Below, piece by piece: positions 28,009-36,522 of a stretch of 64,000 nt of DNA. Within the stretch, counting starts at the first letter, position 1, and each line of letters opens with the position of its first letter. Location of the stretch: contig JAGVQM010000024.1 in assembly GCA_020051695.1 (NCBI GenBank), forward strand, positions 24,404 to 88,403. Direction: 5' to 3'. This DNA is from Candidatus Zixiibacteriota bacterium. GTDB taxonomy: Bacteria; Zixibacteria; MSB-5A5; WJJR01; JAJRUJ01. The position numbers and the translations under genes are program-made. The notes under the pieces are model-generated. The model worked only from the letters and a program-made list of their open reading frames with translations, was not told the DNA's origin and did not search any database.

Positions 28009-29505
28009 TTATTTCCAGTCGGTCAGGAACTGGATGAGCAGGCGGACTCCGTACCCGGTGCATCCTTTGGGGATGTACGGTTTGCCGGCGGTTTCCCAAT
28101 CCATTGCGGCGATATCCAGATGCGCCCAACGGTTGTCCCCGACGAACTTGCGGAGAAACCAGCCGCCGATAATCGTGCCGGCCAGGCGGCCGCCCGAGTT
28201 TTTCATATCGGCGACGTCGGATTTGATTTGTTCGGCATATTCCTCGTACATGGGCAGTTCCCAGATCCGCTCGGCAGAAATTTCCGCCGCCTTTTGGAGT
28301 CGGGCAGCCAGCGCCGGATCATTGCTCATCAGTGCGGCCGCCTGATTGCCCAGAGCGATTTCCGCCGCACCGGTCAACGTGGCGACATCCACGATTGCTT
28401 GTGGCGTGAACCGTTCGGCATAGGTCAGCGCATCCGCCAGGATCAGCCGGCCTTCGGCATCGGTCGAAATGACCTCGACGGTTTGGCCGGACATGGTCGT
28501 GACAATATCGCCGGGGCGGTAGGCAGTATGAGAGGGCATATTTTCCGCAGCGGGAACGATTGTCACCAGGTTAATCGGCAATTTCAGCCGTGCGGCGCCG
28601 AATGTTGCGGCCAGGACGGTGGCTGCGCCCATCATGTCGCCGATCATCTCGGTCATCCGAGCGGTCGGCTTGATGCAAATTCCGCCGGTGTCAAATGTTA
28701 CGCCTTTGCCGATTAGGCAGACGTCGGTTGTTTTTTTCCGTCTGTTGCCATGGTACGTAAGAATAATGACCCGGGGTGTGTGGGCCGAACCCTTGCCGAC
28801 ATCCCAAACACCACCCATCTTGAGTTTTTTGATCTGTTCCGGTTTGAGTACTTCGGTTTTTATCTCCAATTTTTTGGCGGTTTTGACCGCCTCCTCGGCC
28901 AGCGTTTCGGGGAACAGGGCATTGCCCGGAGTCATCACCAGCCGCCGGGAGGTGTTGACGGCCTCGGCAATGGTCTGGCCGGCCACGATCCCGGCTTCCA
29001 CGCGCCGGGCCTTGGCGCGGTCGCCGGCGGCGATGGTCATTTCGAGTACTTTGAAGTGGATGGCCTCGTCTTTGGTCAAATAATCGGCAAACTGGAAACC
29101 ACCTAATTCCGCGCCTTCTGCCGCAACCTGACCAAAAGTCCGGGCATCAACTTTGGCTGTGCCGGTCACGGGGACTATGAAAGAAGGGACGTTGAGTGCG
29201 GCAAGTGTTTGAACCGCAGTACCCAAAGCCCGGCGGACCGTATCGGCGTCGAATTTTCTCTGTTCGCCGAGCCCGATGAGGATCACTCGTCGGTATGGTT
29301 CATCTTGGGGAATGTATAATGTAAGAACTTGCCCTGATTTGCCCTTGAAATCTTCGGTTTCCAGGGCCTGTTGGATTAATGACCGTGTGGCAGGCGGCAG
29401 GCCGCGGAATTCCGCCGGCAGGCGCCGGGCTTCCTTGAAGACCAGCGCCACCAGGGCCGGGCCGGCATGCTGCGCCACGGGTTTGGCGCTTGCGAATATT
29501 TTCAT
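28009..29505 (-). CDS. pepA: Leucyl aminopeptidase (M17)
   Basis: A cytosolic dizinc exopeptidase, possibly also DNA-binding as E. coli PepA is. The C-terminal catalytic domain has the VGKGVTFDTGG-like segment (IGKGVTFDTGGI) with metal ligands, and the family signature STDAEGRLILADAL. The N-terminal macro-like domain spans about 1-170. ATG at 29505 is chosen because GGGAG is six bases upstream; 498 residues then match the family. The product and the M24, prolyl oligopeptidase and secreted peptidases of this window suggest heavy use of peptides. Confidence 0.95.
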   Translation of the reverse strand: MKIFASAKPVAQHAGPALVALVFKEARRLPAEFRGLPPATRSLIQQALETEDFKGKSGQVLTLYIPQDEPYRRVILIGLGEQRKFDADTVRRALGTAVQTLAALNVPSFIVPVTGTAKVDARTFGQVAAEGAELGGFQFADYLTKDEAIHFKVLEMTIAAGDRAKARRVEAGIVAGQTIAEAVNTSRRLVMTPGNALFPETLAEEAVKTAKKLEIKTEVLKPEQIKKLKMGGVWDVGKGSAHTPRVIILTYHGNRRKKTTDVCLIGKGVTFDTGGICIKPTARMTEMIGDMMGAATVLAATFGAARLKLPINLVTIVPAAENMPSHTAYRPGDIVTTMSGQTVEVISTDAEGRLILADALTYAERFTPQAIVDVATLTGAAEIALGNQAAALMSNDPALAARLQKAAEISAERIWELPMYEEYAEQIKSDVADMKNSGGRLAGTIIGGWFLRKFVGDNRWAHLDIAAMDWETAGKPYIPKGCTGYGVRLLIQFLTDWK

Positions 29506-29688
29506 TCCATCTCCCTTCACGGGCAGGTAACGTTAATTGTCGATTCGTGTTTTGAGCCGAACGTCTGAGAACGACCGCTCTGCCGAAAAAATGGGGTATT
29601 TGCCGGGGATGGGCAATGACAATATCTGCAGGAACGGCATTCTTTTGAAGGACTCCGGGCGAGTAACGGCCGGAGTTTGGTCGGGTGG

Positions 29689-29913
29689 TCAGCCCACCGG
29701 GTCGGCCGAGGGGGTGGTGGACTCGATTTCGGCCTCACCGACCGCGTTGCTTTTGACAGATTGGCAACGGCGAGTATGGTGCAAAATAATTGAACCGCCC
29801 CAGGCGATCAGGCCGGAGATAACGAGTTTGGAGAAGAATCCGCTGTAATACAAATCCCAATGGTCGAGCAGCATTAACCCGCCGACTAATACGAAAAACA
29901 AGCCCCAGAACAT
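29689..29913 (-). CDS. Small two-helix membrane protein (DUF5668/LiaI-LiaF TM-like)
   Basis: A 74-residue protein with two membrane segments, FWGLFFVLVGGLMLLDHWDL (about 2-21) and LVISGLIAWGGSIIL (about 30-45), and a polar acidic tail. This pattern resembles the DUF5668 or LiaF transmembrane region. The start is ATG 29913, preceded by AGGGGAGGG; a longer upstream frame has no ribosome binding site. Function is not known. The following 180 bases to pepA hold a weak hairpin (29652-29676) and no other gene. Confidence 0.7.
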   Translation of the reverse strand: MFWGLFFVLVGGLMLLDHWDLYYSGFFSKLVISGLIAWGGSIILHHTRRCQSVKSNAVGEAEIESTTPSADPVG

Positions 29914-30114
29914 GGTCCCTCCCCTTGTTTTCTCTTTTTCATACGCGGATCGGCGCTGATTGTTGCGCGAGAAAATCCCAAATCCGAGGTCCCGGCGGTC
30001 GGCAATCGTTTCGCGAGGCGGGACCTCACCCGTTGCCCTGTCCGGTGATATTATATATGTTGGCTGCCGGACCGACGTACGTGTCAATGGGGGGGACTGG
30101 TCGGCCGGTGCGCG

Positions 30115-31065
30115 ATGATCAATATTCTGACAATCGACGTGGAGGATTATCCGGCCCTCTATTGCCGGGACATGCTGGGCCGGGAAGTGCCCGTCTCCGA
30201 CCGGGTGGTGGTTGCCACCAGATGCCTGCTCGATGTGCTGGAGGGTGCGGTCCCCTCGGCCACCTTTTTTTGTCTAGGGAGTGTGGCGGAAGCCCATCCG
30301 GAGCTGATTCGGGAAATCAGGCGGCGGGGTCATGAGATCGCTTCGCATGGAATGCGGCACATTCCATTCCGGCAATTGACCCGGGCCGAGATCAGGGACG
30401 ACATCAGCCGCGCCAAAGCCGTCCTGGAGGATCTGCTGGGGGAGCCCATCCAGGGCCTTCGGGCGCCGCAGTTCAGTGTCGGTCTAGACCGGCCGGAAAT
30501 ACTCGAGTGTATCCGGGAGGCCGGCTACGTTTATGATTCGAGTATTTTTCCGTTTGCGGGGTGGCGTTATGGGTCGGCCGAAAGTCCGCGCCGGCCTTAC
30601 CTCATTAATACGCCTTCCGGGCCACTTGTGGAGTACCCGCTGTCCACACTGAGCGTTTTCGGTCGGAGATTGCCGGTCGGCGGCGGGGGGTATCTTCGTC
30701 ATTTTCCCTATTGCTGGAACCGGTGGGCGATTCGCAAACTTAATCGGGAGGGGACTGTTGCCGTGGTGTATGTGCACCCCCATGAATGCGATACTGTCCC
30801 TTGTGCGTATTCGGGGCGCGGATTGGCGCCCGCCCGGCGCTTGCGTGCCGCGTTTTATAATGCGCATCAATATCATGGGCGGGCGGGGATGGTTGATAAA
30901 ATTAGGGCTTTGATCGGCGATTTTGAATTTTCATCAATCGCCGCACATGCCGAGGCACAGCAACAGGTCCTCGACTACGTGACAGAAGCCGTGAGCGAAT
31001 CCGGGACACAGCAATGTGCGGCGGTAGGGCCCGGGACCGGCAAGGGGCATACTCATCATGGCTAA
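30115..31065 (+). CDS. Polysaccharide deacetylase, XrtA/PEP-CTERM-associated type
   Basis: A carbohydrate esterase family 4 deacetylase. The catalytic Asp is in LTIDVEDYP (Asp8, Asp11) and the metal histidines are in SHGMRH (His78, His82). The C-terminal stretch (VGGGGYLRHFPYCW, then VYVHPHECD) is typical of the deacetylases found with exosortase A polysaccharide loci. It has 316 residues and no signal peptide, so it acts in the cytoplasm or at the inner membrane on a lipid-linked or nascent glycan. It opens a five-gene cluster and its stop overlaps the next start by 8 bases. No exosortase gene is in the window. Confidence 0.85.
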   Translation: MINILTIDVEDYPALYCRDMLGREVPVSDRVVVATRCLLDVLEGAVPSATFFCLGSVAEAHPELIREIRRRGHEIASHGMRHIPFRQLTRAEIRDDISRAKAVLEDLLGEPIQGLRAPQFSVGLDRPEILECIREAGYVYDSSIFPFAGWRYGSAESPRRPYLINTPSGPLVEYPLSTLSVFGRRLPVGGGGYLRHFPYCWNRWAIRKLNREGTVAVVYVHPHECDTVPCAYSGRGLAPARRLRAAFYNAHQYHGRAGMVDKIRALIGDFEFSSIAAHAEAQQQVLDYVTEAVSESGTQQCAAVGPGTGKGHTHHG

Positions 31066-31702
31066 GGCAAGCATCTCCGCGTATTTCGGCGAGCATGCCG
31101 TTGATTGGGGGAAACACTATCAGGGCACGAGCGTGCCCCGCCGAATGTTCAACGGCATTTTCCGCCGGGCGTTGAAGCAGAGATGGGACTTGACCATGAA
31201 GCACGCCCTTCCCGCGGCGGGAAAAACGTACGTGGATATCGGCTGCGGCACCGGTGAGTACAGTATTGCGCTGGGCGAGGCCGGAGCGGCTCTGGTAACC
31301 GGCATCGATTTTGCGGGACCGATGATCGATTTATCCCGCCGGCTTGCCGAAGCGCGGGGACTTTCCGACAGATGTGAATTCATTGCCGGAGATTTCATGA
31401 AACTGGACCTGGGTCGAACATACGATATGGCGATTGCCGTTGGGGTGTTTGATTATGTCGCTGATTATGAGGCGTTTTGGCAAAAGATGATTGCGCTAAG
31501 CACCGGCGTAATCGTTGCGTCCTTTCCCGGTCACAGCCCGGTCCGGGAACCGGTGCGAAAACTGCGCTATCGTCGCAAGGGTTTTCCCGTGTATTTTTAT
31601 TCGCGGGATCAACTCGAATCATTGGCCAACTCATCCGGACTCGCGAAGTTTGCAATCGAAATCCTGGATGGCGGCTACTTCCTTGTTGGTTTCACCGGTT
31701 AA
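31058..31702 (+). CDS. SAM-dependent methyltransferase in the polysaccharide cluster
   Basis: A 214-residue class I methyltransferase. SAM-binding motif I is VDIGCGTGEYS (about 60-70) and the acidic motif II is in TGIDFA. The segment VGVFDYVADY lies at the motif IV position. It overlaps the deacetylase by 8 bases and precedes three glycosyltransferases, so it probably methylates a sugar or a lipid-linked intermediate of the polysaccharide, but a role on another small molecule is possible. Confidence 0.8.
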   Translation: MAKASISAYFGEHAVDWGKHYQGTSVPRRMFNGIFRRALKQRWDLTMKHALPAAGKTYVDIGCGTGEYSIALGEAGAALVTGIDFAGPMIDLSRRLAEARGLSDRCEFIAGDFMKLDLGRTYDMAIAVGVFDYVADYEAFWQKMIALSTGVIVASFPGHSPVREPVRKLRYRRKGFPVYFYSRDQLESLANSSGLAKFAIEILDGGYFLVGFTG

Positions 31703-31767
31703 ATGCGGGTTATCTCGACAAAGGCGGTTGACATGCTGGTATGCCATTTCATGCTGGTGCGCTGACG

Positions 31768-33048
31768 ATGCGGATCTGGCTGGTAAATCATTATGCAGGC
31801 GGCCCGGCCCACGGCATGGGCTACCGGCATTTTTATCTGGCGCGCCATTTGAAAAATCACGGCATCTATCCCACCATCGTCTCGGCCGGTTTCACCCACC
31901 TGTACCATAAACCTGTGGAGATGGATGACAGATTTTTGCTGACCGAGGAGGAAGGAATCCAGCGCGTCTATCTCAGGACACGTCGTTACCGGGGCAACGG
32001 CTACACCCGATTTTTCAATACCTGGGATTTTTCGCGCGGGTTGAAACGGTTTGCCCGCCAGCAGGTTATTCCTCGCCCGGAGCTCATCCTGGGATCGTCC
32101 CCCCACCTGGCAGCGGCATATACTGCTTTGCGAATCGCGAGAGATTGGGGGATACCCTTCTATTTCGAAGTGCGCGATTTATTGCCGTTGTCACTGCTTG
32201 AGACCATGCAGCTCAGCCGATTTCATCCGCTCATGGTCCGGTGGCAGTATCTCGAAAACCAATTGATTCGGCAGGCCGACCGTGTCGTGTCGGTATTACC
32301 CCTGACAAAAGAATATTTCACCCCGCGGGGACTGCGGGATGACAAATTGTTTTTTATGCCCAACGGCATTGAACCCGGCGAACAGGGGGCCCGGGGTGTG
32401 ACTCACCCGTTAATGCAGACTCTGCATCAGCACCGGCAAAAAGGTGAATTTACAATCTTGTATGCGGGCAGTATGGGGCCGGTGAACTGTCTGGAGACCA
32501 TTGTGCAGGCGGCAGCTATCCTTAGAAATACAGGTGCATTGAATATTCATTTCTACCTCATTGGTGCGGGGCCGGAGAAGCAGCGGTTGCAGCGGATGGT
32601 ACACGACTGGTCTTTGGCAAATGTCCATCTTGTCGAGCAGATGCCGCGGGCCAGTTTGCTGGGCGTGTTGGAACTTGCCGATGCATGTTACATCGGCTTG
32701 AAAAAGGCGCCTGCGTTCCGTTTCGGTGTCTGTCCCAATAAACTGCTTGAGTACATGCTGGCCGGGAAACCGGTTCTGTATGCCATCAATTCCGGGAATC
32801 ATCCGGTGGCCGAGACGGATTGCGGGATTGAGGTGGAGCCCGAAGCACCCGACCAGCTTGCCGACGCGATATTAAAGTTGGCGGGGAAAAAAGAAGATGA
32901 GCGGCAGGGGATGGGCCGTCGCGGCCGCGACTATGTTATGAAAAATCATCGATATGAGGTTTTGGCGGCCGACTTTGCCGAACTGATCAGACGCGACTTG
33001 CGCGATACAATAAAACCTATCCCGAAAGTCCCGTCATCGACGGGATGA
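31768..33048 (+). CDS. Glycosyltransferase, GT4 family (WbuB-like)
   Basis: A 426-residue GT-B glycosyltransferase. The N-terminal half binds an acceptor glycan. The C-terminal Rossmann half has the donor-site signature FGVCPNKLLEYMLAGKPVLYAI near 317-338, like WbuB-type sugar transferases. The start ATG 31768 (MRIWLVNHYA) is chosen over one nine codons earlier because the conserved N-terminal strand begins here, though neither has a strong ribosome binding site. It is very similar in layout to the next gene, and the two probably act in sequence on the same glycan. Confidence 0.85.
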   Translation: MRIWLVNHYAGGPAHGMGYRHFYLARHLKNHGIYPTIVSAGFTHLYHKPVEMDDRFLLTEEEGIQRVYLRTRRYRGNGYTRFFNTWDFSRGLKRFARQQVIPRPELILGSSPHLAAAYTALRIARDWGIPFYFEVRDLLPLSLLETMQLSRFHPLMVRWQYLENQLIRQADRVVSVLPLTKEYFTPRGLRDDKLFFMPNGIEPGEQGARGVTHPLMQTLHQHRQKGEFTILYAGSMGPVNCLETIVQAAAILRNTGALNIHFYLIGAGPEKQRLQRMVHDWSLANVHLVEQMPRASLLGVLELADACYIGLKKAPAFRFGVCPNKLLEYMLAGKPVLYAINSGNHPVAETDCGIEVEPEAPDQLADAILKLAGKKEDERQGMGRRGRDYVMKNHRYEVLAADFAELIRRDLRDTIKPIPKVPSSTG

Positions 33049-33069
33049 GCAGAGGCCGGGTAGAATCAG

Positions 33070-34338
33070 ATGATTGTGTGGTATCTGAATCATTACGCAT
33101 CCGTCCCGGACGCCGGCGCACCCAGCCGTCCGCATCACCTTGCTGGGATTTTCCGAAAATACGGCCACACGATGGTTGTTTTCTGCGCTTCGTTCCATCA
33201 CCATATGCTCCGATTGTCTTCGCCAATAAACGAGAATGAACTGAGCATATATGGCGATGTGCCATATTACCACATTGCTGCCCGGTACTATGCCGGTAAT
33301 GGCTGGCGGCGGTTTCTAAATATGAGAGATTTTGCCCGGGGTTTAGCCCGATTGCGGGATTATTTCAAGTCTGCCGGTCTGCCGAGGCCCGACGTCATTA
33401 TCGCGTCCTCGCCACATGTGTTTATCTGGCCGCCGGCCCGGAAGTTGTCGAGGTATTTCCAGTGTCCGATCATCGGTGAAGTCCGTGATTTGTGGCCGCA
33501 GGAACTTGTTGACGTCGGCCGGTATTCTGCGTGGCATCCGGGAATTCTCTGGATGTCGGCCATCGAGAAACGGGCGTATCGGGATTCTGCGGCGGTCGTA
33601 TCGCTCTTGCCTGCGGTGCGTGATTTTATGGAACAACGGGGCCTGGCCTCCGATCGATTTGTGCATATCCCCAACGGGGTATCTGCCGATGAATGGGCCG
33701 AAGAGCCGGAACCGCTGCCGGATGAGTATCAACGGCTGGTTGATCAAATAAAAATGCATGGGAAATTGCTGGTGGTCTATACCGGGGCACACGGGATCCC
33801 GAACGCACTGGACCAGGTTTTGGATTTGCAAAAACTGGTTACAGGCGAACGGTCCTACCATTTTGTCTTTATCGGGGACGGCATCAACAAGCCGGGATTG
33901 CAGAACCGGGCGCACCGGGAGAGGATCAATTTTGTAACATTCCTGCCGCGAATGAAGAAATCAATTGTCCGGTCGGCGTTACTTCAGGCAGATATCTGTT
34001 TTATTGGCTGGCAGAACAAGGAAATTTACCAATACGGTATCAGCCCGAATAAAATCGGCGATTATTTCATGGCCGGCAAACCGGTCGTGCATGCAGTCAA
34101 CGCCGGCAACGACCCGGTCCGGGACGCCGGGGCCGGGATCTCCCTCGAACCATATAATCCCGAACAACTCGATGAGACGCTGCGCCGTTTCGCCGCCATG
34201 GACCCTCAGGAACGCCGGGAGATGGGCGAACGCGGCCGCCGGTATGCGCTGGACCATCTGGAATGGGGGCTGCTGGGGAAAAAATATGTGGAATTGTGCG
34301 AGCGAATCGCGGCGCAACGGGGGAGTGTCGACCGGTGA
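33070..34338 (+). CDS. Glycosyltransferase, GT4 family (second of pair)
   Basis: A 422-residue GT4 protein, homologous in layout to its upstream neighbour: IVWYLNHYASVPDAG opening, EVRDLWP segment, and C-terminal YGISPNKIGDYFMAGKPVV donor site. The gap from the previous gene is 21 bases and its stop overlaps the next start as GTGA. Acceptor and sugar specificity cannot be read from the sequence. The two neighbouring paralogues suggest a local duplication followed by specialisation. Confidence 0.85.
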   Translation: MIVWYLNHYASVPDAGAPSRPHHLAGIFRKYGHTMVVFCASFHHHMLRLSSPINENELSIYGDVPYYHIAARYYAGNGWRRFLNMRDFARGLARLRDYFKSAGLPRPDVIIASSPHVFIWPPARKLSRYFQCPIIGEVRDLWPQELVDVGRYSAWHPGILWMSAIEKRAYRDSAAVVSLLPAVRDFMEQRGLASDRFVHIPNGVSADEWAEEPEPLPDEYQRLVDQIKMHGKLLVVYTGAHGIPNALDQVLDLQKLVTGERSYHFVFIGDGINKPGLQNRAHRERINFVTFLPRMKKSIVRSALLQADICFIGWQNKEIYQYGISPNKIGDYFMAGKPVVHAVNAGNDPVRDAGAGISLEPYNPEQLDETLRRFAAMDPQERREMGERGRRYALDHLEWGLLGKKYVELCERIAAQRGSVDR

Positions 34339-35348
34339 ACCCGCAAACCGTCACGGCCCCGAAGATCCTGATTGTCCATGCCGGGAGGGAATTAATCTTC
34401 GCCCGGCGGGATTGCGATATCCTCTCCCGCAGATACCCGACAGAGACATTCGGTCTCACCTCGGTGACTCAGGTGCCGCGCCTGCGGCGCCGGATGAATG
34501 ACGCGGATATCGTGATTTTCTGGTTTGTCGGCCGGGCGGCGATCTGGGCAATGATGGTGCCGCCCTCCCGGCCGAAAATCGTGGCAATCGTCGGCGGGTA
34601 CGAAGCAGCGAATGAACCGGACATCGATTACGGCAGCGCGCGGTCGCCGTGGCGCAGGGCGATCGTTCACCGCATTCTTAATAGAAGTTCCAGAATCATC
34701 GCCGTTTCCGCATATACACACCAGGCGGTCCTGAATAATTACAATATTGATCCTCGAGTTTTAATCCTGATCCATAACGCAATCGATACGGGATTTTTTA
34801 CCCCGCCTGCCTCGGCCGAGCGAGAACAATCTGTCCTGACCGTGGCGTGTCCGGGGGGCTGGCAGATTCGGGTCAAGCGGCTGGATCTGCTGCAGGCGGC
34901 AGCCGAAAAACTGCCGGAAGTGCAATTTCACGTTGTCGGCCGGGTCACCGATGATGTCGGCAGACAATTTGTCGAGCACGCCCCGAAGAATGTGCAGTTC
35001 GCCGGCGAGTTGTCTCAAGGTGAATTGCGGGAGCACTATCGCCGGGCCGCCGCGTACTTTCAACCCTCGCGGCTGGAAAGTTTCGGCGCGGCGGTGGTTG
35101 AAGCCATGTCGTGCGGCTGCGTCCCGGTGGTTTCACCATATGGCGCACTGCCCGAAGTGGTGGGAGACGCCGGGTTCATTTTGGACCGTCTCGATCCGGA
35201 CCATGCCGCCGATATGCTGCGGCGAGCGCTGGCCGCTCCCGCCGAAGCCCGGCAACGTGCCCGGGCCTGGGTGGTGGAGAGATTCGATACCTCGATACGC
35301 GCTCATAAATTGTATTGTCTCATTGATGAACTGATGGCCAGTCCTTGA
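34335..35348 (+). CDS. Glycosyltransferase, GT4 family (third in cluster)
   Basis: A 337-residue GT-B enzyme starting at GTG 34335, overlapping the previous stop as GTGA. Its C-terminal domain holds the classic E-x7-E motif (ESFGAAVVE) with the SRLESFG and SYGALPEV-like (SPYGALPEVVGDAG) nucleotide-sugar loops. An ISYTHQAV-like (VSAYTHQAV) segment is typical of the family. It is less similar to the preceding pair. It is likely the last gene of the cluster; the 190 bases after it show no clear terminator. Confidence 0.85.
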   Translation: MNPQTVTAPKILIVHAGRELIFARRDCDILSRRYPTETFGLTSVTQVPRLRRRMNDADIVIFWFVGRAAIWAMMVPPSRPKIVAIVGGYEAANEPDIDYGSARSPWRRAIVHRILNRSSRIIAVSAYTHQAVLNNYNIDPRVLILIHNAIDTGFFTPPASAEREQSVLTVACPGGWQIRVKRLDLLQAAAEKLPEVQFHVVGRVTDDVGRQFVEHAPKNVQFAGELSQGELREHYRRAAAYFQPSRLESFGAAVVEAMSCGCVPVVSPYGALPEVVGDAGFILDRLDPDHAADMLRRALAAPAEARQRARAWVVERFDTSIRAHKLYCLIDELMASP

Positions 35349-35539
35349 CTGTCGTCCTGATGTAATGATATTCCGGATATGTTTAAATTCATCACCATTG
35401 GTAACATCTTGAATGGCAATATATTATATGAATTCTATGGTACTTTCCCTTGCGTTTCAGACAGAATATGCTATGTTATAGGTTGGTACATGTCAGGTTA
35501 CCTGTCGGGTCTCTGACCTTTTTGAACGGAGATATTTTT

Positions 35540-36499
35540 ATGCGCAGTTTGCGGATGGTGGTGCTAAGCAGCGCGGTCCTGATCGCGGTTGTCTCGGGGG
35601 CGGTGGCCGCGCCGGCCGGGCTGCAGCGCGGCGATTTGAACGGCGATGGGATTTTATCTCCGCTTGATGTCGTGATGATGTTCCAATATCTGTATAAGGG
35701 CGGCGCCGCGCCCGATCCGTTGTGGACCGGCGATGCCAATTGCGACTCGCGGCATAACCTGGCCGATCTCACCGCGCTGGTCAATCATGTCTTCCGCAGC
35801 GGGGATGCCCCGTGCGACGGCGGATTTGCGTTGAAATTCGACGGCACCAACGACCTGGCGGAAATTGCGTTCAATCCCGTGTTCAATGCGGACGAATATA
35901 CAATTGAGGCGTGGATCAATATTGCAGATCCCCAGGTTGATTATATTTCCAGCATTGTCGATCGTTGGACCTTTGATCCGGCGGGCCAGGTCTGGGCCCT
36001 GTGGTTGATGCGGGGTGAGCCGTATACCTTGCGCGGAGGGTCCGGCGGGGCCAATAACCAGGGTGCGTTGACCACCGGTTCCCTGGGCGTGGGGCAATGG
36101 GTCCATGTGGCGTACACCCGCGACGGCAGCGGAATGGAGCGTTTGTTTGTGGACGGCAGCGAAATCGGGCACATGCAGTTTCCGTCGACTCATACTGCCG
36201 CGTCGACACCTCTCCGTATCGGCCATTCGAACGGTGGGACATTGCGCGCGTTTTACGGCATGATTGACGAAGTCCGGCTGTGGAACATCGCCCGCACTGA
36301 ACTGGAAATCGCCGCAACTCGCAATGCGCCGCTGACCGGGTTGGAACCGGGGCTGATCGGTTATTGGAATTTCGATGAGGGGTGGGGCGATACGTTTAAT
36401 GATTTGTCACCCACCGGCGCGACCGGCCGGCTGGGCAAGCTTGCCGGCCCGGATTACAATGATCCAAAGTGGGTTATTTCCACCGCCCCGGTGAATTAG
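35540..36499 (+). CDS. Secreted LamG/concanavalin-like lectin with N-terminal dockerin pair
   Basis: A 319-residue exported protein. The signal peptide covers about residues 1-25 (ends AVAAP). Unusually, the dockerin-like pair comes first (GDLNGDGILSPLDVVMMFQYLYKGG and GDANCDSRHNLADLTALVNHVFRSGDAP, about 30-95), followed by a LamG-type jelly roll (FDGTNDLAEIAF, IEAWINI, WVHVAYTRDGSG, FYGMIDEVRLWNIA) that fills the rest. The start is ATG 35540 with ACGGAG upstream. It ends 23 bases before the converging gene at 36523 with no visible terminator. A sugar-binding role is plausible. Confidence 0.85.
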   Translation: MRSLRMVVLSSAVLIAVVSGAVAAPAGLQRGDLNGDGILSPLDVVMMFQYLYKGGAAPDPLWTGDANCDSRHNLADLTALVNHVFRSGDAPCDGGFALKFDGTNDLAEIAFNPVFNADEYTIEAWINIADPQVDYISSIVDRWTFDPAGQVWALWLMRGEPYTLRGGSGGANNQGALTTGSLGVGQWVHVAYTRDGSGMERLFVDGSEIGHMQFPSTHTAASTPLRIGHSNGGTLRAFYGMIDEVRLWNIARTELEIAATRNAPLTGLEPGLIGYWNFDEGWGDTFNDLSPTGATGRLGKLAGPDYNDPKWVISTAPVN

Positions 36500-36522
36500 G
36501 CGGCGCGCATAGCGATAACCCG

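Noticed and set aside
29652..29676. Terminator for the small membrane protein
   Set aside because: ACTCCGG/CCGGAGT stem is short and no T-tract follows in the needed direction.
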